DNA from: Lingula anatina | Taxonomy: Eukaryota > Brachiopoda > Lingulata > Lingulida > Lingulidae | DNA length: 64,000 nt | Direction of reading: 5' to 3' | Assembly: GCF_001039355.2 (NCBI RefSeq) | Contig: NW_019775415.1 | Coordinates: 124,001-188,000, forward strand | Part shown: positions 26,194 through 37,959 of the stretch, piece after piece | Layout of the letters: each line of letters begins with the position of its first letter | Numbering within the stretch: position 1 is the stretch's first letter | The notes under the pieces: generated by a model | The model's input: the letters and a program-made list of their open reading frames with translations, nothing else | What the model was told of the DNA's origin: nothing | Databases searched by the model: none | Program-made: the position numbers and the translations under genes

Positions 26194-27638
26194 GAAAAAA
26201 AGGCTGAAAGAAGCAACCCGCATAATCTTATTACCTGTATAACGGCAATATAAAATCTGCACGCAATTTGTTAACCCTTTAACCTGTTTAATTTTCTGGC
26301 CAGCCAGCATTACTGAAATACGATCAAATGGTTAAATGCTTTTTAAATCAACAAGTACCTTAAGCATACCTAGGCAATCTAGCTGCCAACAACATAAGCA
26401 GATGATTGTTTTCAAAGCATGTTGGTCGAAATGGGTTTCTGAAATGATAACGCGTGTATAAAATTCACAGTAAAACTCTCATCATATCAGTATACGTTTA
26501 GACCTGGCAAACAATTATGGAAATAATGATACCAATGCAAAGTGTGTCACGAAAACCATCACTCCTGTTTGACAGAATATTGGCAATTTGATCATAAATG
26601 CCCTCAAAATTCCCGGCGGGTTGAAAAAAGAGATTGATACAGAATCGAAAGTATTTTTCCACCTAATTTCATTTAGAAGCAGTGTTAATTATAACCTTAA
26701 GTAGATCTTTCGTTCGTGTTTCAATTTCTATGGATGTCAGTGCTGCATGACAGACAGCTACTCTAATTAGCACTTTCTTTAAAAGGTCGTGACGCATTAC
26801 TCAAAGAAAGAATAAGACAGTGAGGCACTGACGTAAAATAATTAGAAATTGCCGCAGTGGGATTTAATGTAGCTTTTGACAACTGTGGCCAATAATAACC
26901 TGTGTAAAAAAACTACCTAGAACCACGTGTGAAATGGCTTCCAGGATGGTTTCACATTAAGGACAACATTTAAGAAGGAAATAAGCAAAAAGACGAATCC
27001 TCCGGTCAGAACATTTTACACAACAGTATTGCACAATCAAAGCTTTCTCAATTATTCTTTATCCACAGATAAGAGAATAAAAGTAGATATAGTAAAGAAG
27101 CTTGTGGTAAATTGTACGAAAAGCTTAGTGCTTTAAAAGTTATATATATATCAATACACTTACATGTGTATCAGTAATCCAGCGCTTTACCGCGAATCTT
27201 ACCAAAAGTGAACCGGGCTGTATATGATATTTTGTCGACTGCACCAATCGAGATGAAAGGAAATCCTTTTCCTTTGAAATCTGTTTAATGCAATGAAATC
27301 TATATTGTGGAGAGGAAATGCAAAGAATGGCTTGGTGTAAGTTGACTACAGGCTTTAATCGCAGCCATGATGGCAAACACACTCTCTCCCGAGTTGGTCA
27401 TGGAATGCTCCATAATGCTGCTCTGGATACGCCGCACATTTAGAACACAACAACAGGATAAAATGACACCAGAATTATGCATGTTTTTTACGATTCGCTT
27501 CAATGATTTGTCGTTGATTGCAAGTTTTTTTTTTATTTCATATATTCTTTTCGCAAATTAGGCCTGTTCATATGAAAAGGTTAAGCTTGGCTGCTTTTGC
27601 TGGTAATTACACTGGCTACATTGCAGCTTGTATCCCAA

Positions 27639-27641
<3 letters not shown>

Positions 27642-27670
<29 letters not shown>
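27642..27670. repeat. (TC)n microsatellite
   Basis: About fourteen perfect TC units. Confidence 0.93.
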
Positions 27671-27672
<2 letters not shown>

Positions 27673-28754
27673 CATATGTGGTTTTGCTGGGTTTACGACA
27701 TTAATATTGCCGTGTTGTCATTTTATCAATGTTGCGTTATAAATGTAGAATACTAGGCTTGAATATCAAGCTCTTTCAAATATAAAACTACAATTTTATC
27801 ACGTTGTTTATAGACCTGCATTCACGCCAACGCTACATACATCTTTTGCACCTTCTTCACACAGACAGTGGTAATTATCTCAATGACAATGGGCCAGTCC
27901 AATATATGTCTTTTTGTTAATGCCTTTCATTCAAAAACGTCTTTTTCGAGGAAGCAACACTAGCATTCATACTATCTATTATTCAACGTCAGTGCATTCT
28001 ACATGCAGTGTCATGAATACACCGGTGTCTTTCATCTAGAAGTATGCCCATTATGATTTTTTCTGCTGCATATATGTCGTGCCAGTAGAAGAGGCGCCGT
28101 CTCTTTCATAATGCGTTATTATTAGTGAAACGTTTGACTAGGTAATATCGACATTCTAACTATTGAATTGGCAGTATGTACTTCCTAGCTTAGATATTAA
28201 ACCTGACAGATCTGTCTGCCTATACATGTGTACAATGCGAATTCGACCGTATGTGCATAAGCTGCCGTGCACCGAGCAAATGGATATCAGTTGAGATAGA
28301 CCAGCCGCGCTTATTGAATAGTGCACATTTGACTGACATCTTTAAAGAGGCTATATCAGTTACAGTCAGAGATTTAGGAGATTAATATTTTAGTAGACGC
28401 AGGTTCACACAATCATTCAAACATATGCCACGAACTACGGACAAAATTTGAATTGGAATCCAATGCTTGGCTTGTCAACATACTACATTTCAAGGCGTGA
28501 TATCTCTACATCAGAACTAGATCTTACCAAGCATTGATGTAAATTTTGCGGCGTTCACTCAATCCAGTACTTACGTCAAGGTTGCAAAATATTTGGTCAT
28601 ATTCAACAGTTAGATGCCTCTAACATAAACAATTGTTCCTTGACCTTAACAACGATTGGAACCGACCCAATTCTCTATAGACGACTCCATTATGTGGACG
28701 TGATCTCACAGCTAATCAGACTCGTTCGATACAGAGATACAGTTTCTTACTTAC

Positions 28755-28942
28755 AGGCGCTGTTCTAGGCCACTAGATACCACTTCTTGCGCTCTGGTGC
28801 CTCTTCGTGCCATTCTAAAACCGTCTTCTCCAAGAGCAATGAACAACCACCTGTTAACGAGAGCACGTTCAATTAGATATCGAGTCAGCAATGAGCCCGC
28901 CTCAATGAATTCCGACTTAGGAACGAATAAGCATATGTTGCT
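28755..28942 (-). CDS. Speculative internal exon, unidentified
   Basis: On the minus strand an acceptor (ATAGCACAG) opens a 62-codon frame (phase 0) that runs to a consensus GTAAGT donor at 28749-28754, leaving phase 2. The exon's last bases are CT, not the usual AG. The translated segment begins SNICLFVPKSEFIEAGSLL and includes LGEDGFRMARRGTRAQEVV. No domain is recognised. Its entry phase fits the exit phase of the candidate exon at 29204-29353, giving a 261-base intron. Open frames of this size are common by chance, so this is a lead only. Confidence 0.17.
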
Positions 28943-29203
28943 CTGTGCTATTTATAAATACAGGCCATTAACTCACACATATATTCCTGTGGCTGGGTAA
29001 ATCAATGACAAACCGTTCGAAACGTCGTTTGTAAATGGTGCATTTGCCTACATTGTATACGCGACTACGTTCCTGCAAACATATTGAACAGAACCTTCAA
29101 ATCGCATTCATGCTATCAAATAAATATTAGATAACATAAAATATATATCAGAGTTATATCTATTTCGGTTCGTTAAAAACCGTGAAAAGATTAAAAGCCT
29201 TAC

Positions 29204-29353
29204 CTTTGCGTCACCACTACACCGTCTGTAATTAGGTCTTGGCAGGTTCGATAGGTTACGTTTGAGCCTGCTAATGTTATTCGTGGGTTTAACCTTCTCA
29301 AAGCAATCCCCAATATTGGTCCAGATGCTTTCAGATGTGATTGATGCGTCGAG
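29204..29353 (-). CDS. Speculative symmetric exon, unidentified
   Basis: A 150-base interval on the minus strand lies between an acceptor-like TTTAATTTAG and a strong donor (AAAG before GTAAGG). It gives 50 codons in phase 0/0, beginning LDASITSESIWTNIGDCFEK and ending PNYRRCSGDAK. A second frame is also open across the same interval, so the frame is uncertain and the exon may be non-coding (for example a 5' UTR exon of the downstream receptor). The base composition is visibly more GC-rich than its flanks, which is the main reason to list it. Confidence 0.22.
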
Positions 29354-31374
29354 CTAAATTAAATAGCTACACGACACGCTGTTCTCGTTCTCTGATCCAG
29401 TCGGGAAAAGAAGACTGGAGAAAGAGAAAATGCTTGTTATCTGTGCTGATGCTGCCAAGGGAACTGGTCGCTGTGCATACATACTATTGAGTGACTTCTT
29501 TCCATCGCTGTAACACTAGATCTACTGCGTCACGGTTTTGCCAAATAATAGAAACCTAATTTCTGTTTTCCAATCATTTCTGTCACTGAAATTGCCGCAG
29601 CGAGAATGCTTTCAGCGGTGCTGTCATCTGATACTGCAGTGATGTGACCGGCAATAAGTACCTAGTCCGTGGAAATGTATTGAAGAGACAGCTGTGCGTG
29701 GGTTGGATGGTAGTGCTCTGTGAGGGTGAGGAGGGGATCAATTGTTAGCATCACGCAGACTTCAAATAGTTCTTTCTTCTTCTCAGCACTGGCTCCCCTA
29801 CTGCCAAAGAGTTATTTAATAACGGTTGCCTCACGACTGTTGAGGGTTCATTAGGGGGCAGTTGAATTATTTCAGTAGGCTTTTTCTTCTATCCTTTACG
29901 CTTGCCGGTGTGGAATAGGTATATCTCGACTCAGTCTCTTATGTAAGGTTTTGTTTTCCTTCCGATGAACAGTTCGCAGAAATCAGTTCAGTATGTTTTC
30001 CATCAAAGTTCCTGGTAAAATTGCTGGCATTTAGAAAAACAATAATGTGTTGGTAAACCACTATCAAGTTAATTTATTTAAGTATACTAATAGGTAAAAT
30101 CTAAATTGGTTTCAATGTATGTTCAAGACAATCATAGTAACTGCCGATATTCCATTTCACATACATGCAGTGTTCTGTATACAAGCACTTATGCCTCTTG
30201 ATTTGATTTTTTGTGATATATGTGATCTTTAACTGAATTCTTTTCATATAGCGCCATATGTTTTAGAGATTCTATTACCTATAGCTAATATTCCAATATC
30301 CAGATATTGTCCTCCATCTACATATAAATCTACTTGACTCTAGTTACCCATCAGCCCATTGATCAAACACCTTTCCAAGAGACTTAGCTTTAAATCAGAT
30401 GTATATACATTACCTTTCTCCCATATTTCTGCTGTGTCAAAATTCTATTCCATGGTCTAAAATGTCCATGTCGTGTGTGAATCAATTTCCCTATCCTTGC
30501 AATATTTGAAAAGTACAGATTCTGCTGCTTGGGCTCGTGATAAAATCAGTTCCCATTTTTCTTTTGGAAATGTATCCTGAATATGGTCCCGCGTGTTGGC
30601 TTCACACCTCACGTGTCTAAGCTGCGTGTCAACAGTACAAGCCCGTTTTGCAACTATATAAGCACGTACCGTAGGTGATACTAGTACTGTGCATGTTGTG
30701 CACCCTCTGTCCACCCAAACTGTATCCGTTTCCTTTATATCCTGCTATTTGTTGGCTTTATTTGTAATTACATATGTGCAACCTACTGTGGCAGTTTCCA
30801 GGCCTCTAATCCTAAGCATAGATAATAACCAACTCGATCTTGTTACCACGTAGTTCGCATCGTTCTAAGCCACTTTGAAGCCTCATTAACAAAGACTGGT
30901 TTCCCCTTATGGTTTCATGGCACGCTTATGTAAAGCTTGTGTTTTAATATTGAAGATGACCTATATCGGAAATATAAGAAAACGGATGTAATTCAATTAA
31001 AGCAGTGGCATGGTAACTGCAGATATCAGATGGCATCCTTTACGGAAATGTTAAGCACGCAATATATTTGAACGCTGCTATTCCAAAGACATCTGGGTTT
31101 ATTTGCATCAAAGTAGCACGTAACATAAGTGATCCTAAAATGTCGTCAAAATTTTGACGACAAAAACTAGGTTGTATCCTTTAGCTTTTTATATTACATT
31201 AAAATATAAATGGAACGATGTGAAGATAAGATTCTAATCTATACTACGATTCCTTGCCTTAATTGATGGATAGAAACCAAAACAAAAGAATAAGGTTTCC
31301 AAGTCATTTAATTCAACATTTTCCATGGGGTTGTTGGAAATGAACCGTGTCGTGCTTTAATATAACGCCACACA

Positions 31375-31421
31375 ATAGATAGATAGATAGATAGATAGAT
31401 AGTTCGATAGATAGATAGATC
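31375..31421. repeat. (GATA)n microsatellite
   Basis: About eleven GATA units interrupted once by GTTC. Confidence 0.93.
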
Positions 31422-33398
31422 GGAAAGTAGGTAGGAAGAAGAATATGCAGCATTTTGCTTATCAAGCAAAATTCACAGAAACCATAATAAATGCATTATG
31501 AGTTATGAGTTCTATGCACTGTTTTCGGATACTGATAAATTATTTATACTTTTTGATATCTCTGTACCTAATTTTTTAAAGATAAACCAAGTATTATCAG
31601 CCTGTCAGCTTTCTTCTCGACATCTTGTGCAACTAACACAGTCACTTGTTGTGAACGCCTGATGATTAACACATCCATGGGTGAAATAAACATTTTACGT
31701 AAATAAAACACGCTTCTGATTGCCATGTATTGTGACAAAACTTGTTTGTGGTGGCTTTTGTTCCGGCTAATGTAGAATATTGGAAAACAAAAAAATTAAA
31801 AACATGGCCAACCAAAAAAAGAGAGAGAGAGAGAGAAAAGCTTTAGTTGGGTCAAGTTCTCCCAAAATTACCTTTAATTACCTTTTTTTCTTTTAAAATA
31901 ATTACCATACTTTATGTTTTACTGAAATGTCACAACCTCTCTGAATAATGAAACTACCATCCCTTCTCAAATTGCAAATTGGTAGGCCTACGATGCAAAA
32001 TGATACTAAATACCAAACCAAGGTAATGTTGGTTTAAAAACATAAATGTGTGTAATGCTGTATTATTGGGATTGGGACTCAGTGTGGATTATTAAGTGCT
32101 AGAAACTTGGCTATGACAGCCATTTCAATTTGCAATGTGCTTTTTGTCACGTTGGTTCCTGAAAATAACACGTCATCACAATATGCGTATGTGATTCTTT
32201 ATGTCATAATAGCACATTATGCGCCAAACGACTGGATTGTAAGCGTGCGTAGGACTGTAACAAAGAATGTTCTGAGAACCTTAAGGCAACGTTAGGTTAA
32301 TGTTACAATAAAGTTTGTTTCCCAGGAAAGTTTTGTCAATGTTTTTGGAACATTTTTAGAAACGTTACACAATAACATTTAGAGAATATTTTTAAAAAAA
32401 TTAAAAATAGGGCCTTACGCTCACCAGTGCACAATATGCAATCACACACACTATAAACAAAACGGTTACTGATTTTGATACAGTTAGGTTAACTGAATAT
32501 TTAGTCGAATGTATATTGACCGAGTGAATTGTTGAATATTGAACGAAGTTTAACTGATCAGTTTTAAGAGTGAAGATCTTGATTAGTTTTGGGAGCACCT
32601 TAATATGGATAAAAGCATGGAAAATTGCATATGAAGTTCAACCCACTGATTTTATCACCATTTAATCTAAAATTAACAAAAAAGTATAATTTGCAAATTT
32701 CATTAAAATTAACATACTTTAATATAAAGTGCAGGGTTAATGATAATAACAGTGACAGTGAAGAACGTTATTATTACGCTCTCTTAAGGTGTGCTGATGG
32801 TCTAACAAATACATGACCCTGTGGACACGTAATCACAACGTTCTGTGTTAGGTAAGTTTATATAAAGGGTACCATAAAGGGCGCCATGGAAAATAGTTAC
32901 ACTTCCTACTTGGCTAAGACGTGTATCTCGACTTTCTCACAGTATTATTCCATGTAATAAAATACTTCTTTTTGCGGGGCGGATATAAAGTGACCGGTAA
33001 ACAAAAACTGCGATGAGGCCGATAAACAACAACCCAACTATGTCTCTCACACGCAAAAAATACGTTTGGGGCGTTATACATGAAGCCGAAGGCCCACATT
33101 TCATTCCAAGGATGGAACATCAGTGGCTCGGATGTCGGGTATCATCCCGATAAGTTTTCACTTTACGTTATACCAGACTCTCCGGTTGATCCCAATAGCA
33201 CTACAACACGTCCACGGTTTCGTGCATATTGGCAAGTAAACGTATAAACTCAAGTTCCAGGTAAAGTTTCTTATGACAAAGAGCATGTACCTGTACTGCA
33301 ATCAAAGTGTCTTGAAGACTTCTAGCACAATTTACCTTGAGACCTGTTATCAAAATAGATTTTACAGTTCACACAGTGACAATGTTCAATCAACTTAA

Positions 33399-33499
33399 AG
33401 GTTGCTCAACAAACTACACATCCTTTTAAGGAAGTGTTGAACATTGCTTAATTAAATTGGAGGTCGCTCAAAAACCTCCGCATCCTTCTAAGGAAATGC
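33399..33499. repeat. Local direct duplication, two ~38-base units
   Basis: The segment AGGTTGCTCAACAAAC through CCTTTTAAGGAAGTG (33399-33437) is repeated as AGGTCGCTCAAAAAC through CCTTCTAAGGAAATG (33462-33499). A 24-base spacer separates them. Confidence 0.65.
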
Positions 33500-34682
33500 C
33501 CATGTCTTTCATAAGTGATACACAAGTTATTTTTTTACAACAAACGTCATCTCACGTTATTAGATGTCTTTAATAGGTGTCTGTTGTCGGTGATAGCTTC
33601 TCAATATGGGCACTTAGTTTTTGACATCTCTGATGACGCACTGTGCCCTGTTTCTTTGAAAAAGATCTTACTCGATGACGTTCGCATGGTGCCAAAGCTA
33701 GTTAAGTGTTTTAAGTATTTGATCATATTTACTCTCGATCATGCAAGTCCCACTTTAATTGCCATGTAAGTTTCGTGATTATTGGCTTGCCAAGGCACAC
33801 ATTTCATTCCAGGAATGGTGTTATCGAGATGTGTTAATCCTTTCCAGGGATTTGTTATAAGTGGAGAGAAAAACGGAACATGTTGCCTACTTCTTAATGA
33901 AAAATGATATATTTTGGTAGGAACCAATACCCGTATTAACTTTGTGATATGGATTTGTTAAAACTCATTAAGATATCCTCAATATAGGATAACATGTTAT
34001 AAAACATGTTTATGGCAATCAACAAAAATTAAAAATGTTAATATTGGAACTGCGAGTAGCATAATTGCATTATATTAGCATTATATTTCCTACTGAAATA
34101 TTGTATCCTACTCAGTGGTGGATCTTGAGTAAATGCTGTACTTACTTAAATTTCTGCATTCTGGTAAAGCAAATGGCTTTGGCTTGCACTTTGTTCCTGA
34201 TGATTACTCTTGTTAAAGACGGCTATACATGTAGTAAATGGAAGTGGACTTATTACCTCTACCTTGTAGCACAGAAAAATAACCATGCAGCTCAGAAAAA
34301 TAAAACATTCAGACAGCGGCTGACCTTTTCATTTTCCCTTTCCTTGTGACATGAATGTAACTCAAATTAATGCAATATGTCTGTGCAGACACTTAAGGGC
34401 ATAAACTTATCTTCGTTTTGAGAGTAGAATCGTGACATTGTAGAGTACTGCTGGCTACAGGAGAGCAATTAAAGACATCTTTCGAGACAAATAAATCATG
34501 ACCTAAAGACATGACAAAAAAGGGAGGCGCCCCCCAGTGTAAAAACCGACCCATCTTTTCAGGGCGATAACCATTTGTTTTCAATACATGTAACATATCA
34601 GACTGTCTCAAAATCGAACAATTTTTGTGCCAAAAATACATCTGAGAAGGTTTACATGAATTAGGTAAAAATGGAATCAGTT

Positions 34683-34880
34683 ATAAGCCTAGATTACATT
34701 TGAAATGCGATGCCCTTACGGTGCACGTACATGTATACTGCCCGTAATACCCTTTTCGTACGGCGTCTGAGCTGAGATATACGGTGGCCGTGCCAAATAG
34801 CACGGAATCGTACTGGCCATTTAATGTAGACATACATGTACTCGGCGTACTCCGTAGCTCCTTACGGTTTCAAAAATTCT
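34683..34880. mobile_element. Left part of a foldback (MITE-like) element in copy A
   Basis: The left terminus TATA-AGCCTAGATTACATTT (34683-34701) is the reverse complement of AAATGTAATCTAGGCT at 38150-38165 in copy B of the large duplication. In between are several CGTACGG/CCGTAAG-type mirrored words. Copy A keeps the left terminus and has lost the right one, ending abruptly at TTTCAAAAATTCTTACGG. Copy B keeps the right terminus and lacks the left one because the duplicate begins inside the element. The two together imply an intact palindromic element of roughly 0.3 kb. Confidence 0.55.
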
Positions 34881-37310
34881 TACGGTCTTCCGCCACTGCT
34901 CTCAAGATCAGGTTAACTGACCTTTTTTATTTATCTACGGCGGAGCTAAGTGGGACGTTCAGTCGTAGATCCATCCCCCTTCTTCTTTTTTTTCTTCTTA
35001 TGGCCTTTTGCAAATGAACATTTCTGCGGCTATTCCGTTCAGCCCTTGTGCTGTTGCATTAACGTATACATTTCATCATTATTCAAAAACATTTCGTGCA
35101 CCACGTTACAGCGGATTAATTAAACGTTTACATTAGCATGAGTAATTGACTGAAAACATTCCATTAATTTTTTTGTAAAATGTCAAATTGTTGTAATAAA
35201 TGTTAAGTGGACCAACTGATACTATTACGGTTTTTGATGTAGTTCAACAATTACAACTTTAAAGTCCCTTTTGTGCATCGTGTATTCAACATGAAACATA
35301 CATTGGTTAACTATTGTTAGCTGAAGCAGAAAAGGGAGCAAAAATTTTAAAAAATATAATGATAATCAAAACAGCAAACATTTTTCGTCAACCAAGGTCA
35401 TACTCCGATGGCAGTGTTGGCCGTTCGGTACATTAGTAAAGTGATGAATTGACGAGTCATTCAGTTGCACTTAAAAGCAAGCATTTGGAAATTGGCGTAA
35501 TCAAAACTCAATTTGCACGGTAAATGTTGTTAAAATCAGACAATTTGCAAACGTTGTATCGATAGAAAAAAATGTGTAAAGATGGCGGCAACAGACTGCC
35601 TTTGATATTAACGCATCTGAGATGAGATCAGTACGGGTATGCAGCATTGCACAGTGCGTCTTCCACTCTGTCACAACAAACACAATGAGATTAGAAACAC
35701 CAAAACAGCTATTGGAGTTTTTGGTACATGATCACAATTTTTTTTAAGTTTGCCCATTGGCTGAGAGGCAATGAGAGGCACGTGAGGTCAATTATTAAAG
35801 TGAGCTGACCTCCTAGTCAACTTACTCCTCCATCTGGTGCCCCCATGACCACTGCATGATCTAAAGTTATCATCGATAATTTTTCAATGGGTCTTTTCAG
35901 CCACAATTAAAATTGAAATAATTAAACTTAGTGCTTCGGTCGCTGTCCTTGTTGGCCAATTATCCAAGCCTCGGGCTAGAACAAAGAGGTTACCTTAGCC
36001 AAAGTCAATAGTTTATAGAAAACTAGCTCAGATCGCGTTGACAAATTAAGCCCCCTTTAAACCGGACGGCGTCGGACCCGTTTGAGAGTCAAAAAATAAT
36101 ACTTTACGTGACAACAACTAGTCGCTTATGGAACGTTCATTTTGCAACCAAAGTGACAATTGTGCCTCCTTTCTACGACCACAGCGATCCCAGTTTAATG
36201 GTCGCACATATGACGCAGAAAAGACGCCGTCCAGTGTAAAGGGGTTTAAGCAACTAAGAAATAAAGAACGGCCTATGGATCGTAGACATGTGAACAGTTT
36301 TGGATATGTTATTAATTGATAATTAAGCGAAAAGTGTGAATATTTTCAAAGAAAACTTTTTTATATAAAGTTATAACTCCCATTGTCTGCCTTTGAGATG
36401 AAACTGTATACTGGTTGGGCCTTCACTATAAAATACATTCATAGTTCATTGTTAGTTACATGCATTTTTGCAACCTGAAGACACATACTCGTCTTTCTTA
36501 TTTTTAGAAAAGACTAATGTTCCTTATACGGACAAACCCCGCCTATAATAGACCACGTGACCGCCATTTGTTTTTGTTACAGCAACAGGTAAACCTGTGT
36601 TAGTGACCCAGCATTAGTTTTATTCTGTGTCAATACAGAGCCCTAAAAATAAAAGAAAGGGGACTTGACAGTTTTGCCAGACAGGGGGCAGCACCTGTCT
36701 TACTAAGTTAGCCTAGCTGTCAGTCCTAAAACAAGATAGGAACTTTTCGTGTGCATTATTTGGATAATTAATTTAAATTAATTTTGTTAAGGATCTCAGG
36801 AGGAAGCTTGGCACATGTTAGCACCATTTAGAGCGGTAACTTCCAGTTTGGATTAATCAAGTAGACATAAACTTAATCTGGCGAATGTACCTTTTCAACT
36901 TCTATTAATTTCAGTCCTAAGAAATCAGTGGTTGTTTAAATCACATGTACCGCCAATTTGTTAATCTGGGATACCTTTTTGAACACAAAACAGATCTAAA
37001 AGGTGATAAAGACTATCAGAAAATGTTATCTGTTTTGTTTTACTTGTTTGTTTTTATCTTTATTTTACAGTTTCTAGTCAGATTTTTGTAAATGTGATGA
37101 TCACCTCGGAGAAATAAATTCATCTTAGCATTAGGAATATAAAGATATACCTAGAGTGAGATATTTTGATATTTAGAATACAGCGTCTTTGTCTTTGGTC
37201 GTTATAAACGAGAAATAAGGCAATTTTAAATGATACTTCATCTTTGAAAATAACAATGTTCACTACGAATCATCAATTTCAGTCGAAAAAGTTCTGTAAG
37301 CTCTGGTTCA
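34731..37310. repeat. Large direct duplication, copy A (~2.58 kb)
   Basis: This interval reappears at 37960-40555 in the same orientation and order. Differences are scattered substitutions, short indels and a ~90-base block present only in copy B. Landmarks in both copies include TCTACGGCGGAGCTAAGTGG, GGTGCCCCCATGACCACTGC (GGTGTCCCC in B) and GACAGGGGGCAGCACCTGTC. No coding sequence is evident in either copy. At the right end the copies part company after GTTCTGTAAGC. Confidence 0.92.
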
Positions 37311-37908
37311 ATTGGGGAAATATACCTCTGCAGTGGGTCTTTCGCTCCAGATCACACCCTCCCTCTTTGTCTCGTGTAAGAAATAAGATCGACTTCCTTT
37401 CAAATGTTCTTTCAGTCTTAAGTAAAAGAAAAAAATCATTATCTGCTGGACCTTTGCTGCAGGGAGCGTAAGGATTTATCTCCTATGGAAATTGGTAGCA
37501 TAGAGCTATTTGATTTGTAATTGTATGTGCTACATTAATCTTTTTAAAATTACTTTTAAGAGCAAGTACATGAAGTATATGTTGTAATTATTTGGGGATA
37601 TAGGCAAAATTAGGTGACATTGTTGCCTGAGACTGTCCTCTACACAAATCTTAAGTTGCAGCTGTAAGAAGAATGAAGTCGTATACAGGCCTCAGGTCTC
37701 CTGAATTACAAGTCCAGTGGCGGATTTGGGGTTGCGCCCCCCCTCTTCGATTTCCGAAAAAAATCACACCAATGGCCCTCTCTTGAAATTGGAACTGACT
37801 AGTTGAATCATAGTTCTAAACCATACCAAATGGCACCATTCGCCCTCTAAAATACCAACCGACCATGTCCCCTGAGGGGGGGGGGGGGGAAGAGCCACCA
37901 CCCCCCTC

Positions 37909-37947
<39 letters not shown>

Positions 37948-37959
37948 ACCCCCCCCACN
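37311..37959. other. Junction between the two copies: low-complexity, poly-G/poly-C, single N
   Basis: Unique sequence for about 400 bases leads into a GGCGGATTTGGGG motif and a CCCCCCC run (37713-37743). A poly-G run (37876-37889) and a poly-C run of about 50 (37906-37957) follow, ending in a lone N at 37959 exactly where copy B starts. The composition and the N mark a difficult or artificial join. The GGCGGAT plus G-run motif resembles termini of repeats common in marine invertebrates (inference). Confidence 0.75.

Larger units (their letters stand above)
29354..34682. other. Intergenic, microsatellites and short local repeats
   Basis: No gene is recognised. The interval contains a GATA microsatellite (31375-31421), a short GA run (31821-31836), a tract of degenerate AACGTT/GTTC-type units (about 32255-32395) and a two-unit local duplication (33399-33499). 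The phrase CACATTTCATTCCA occurs at about 33097 and again at about 33798, suggesting an old dispersed or duplicated segment. Confidence 0.5.
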
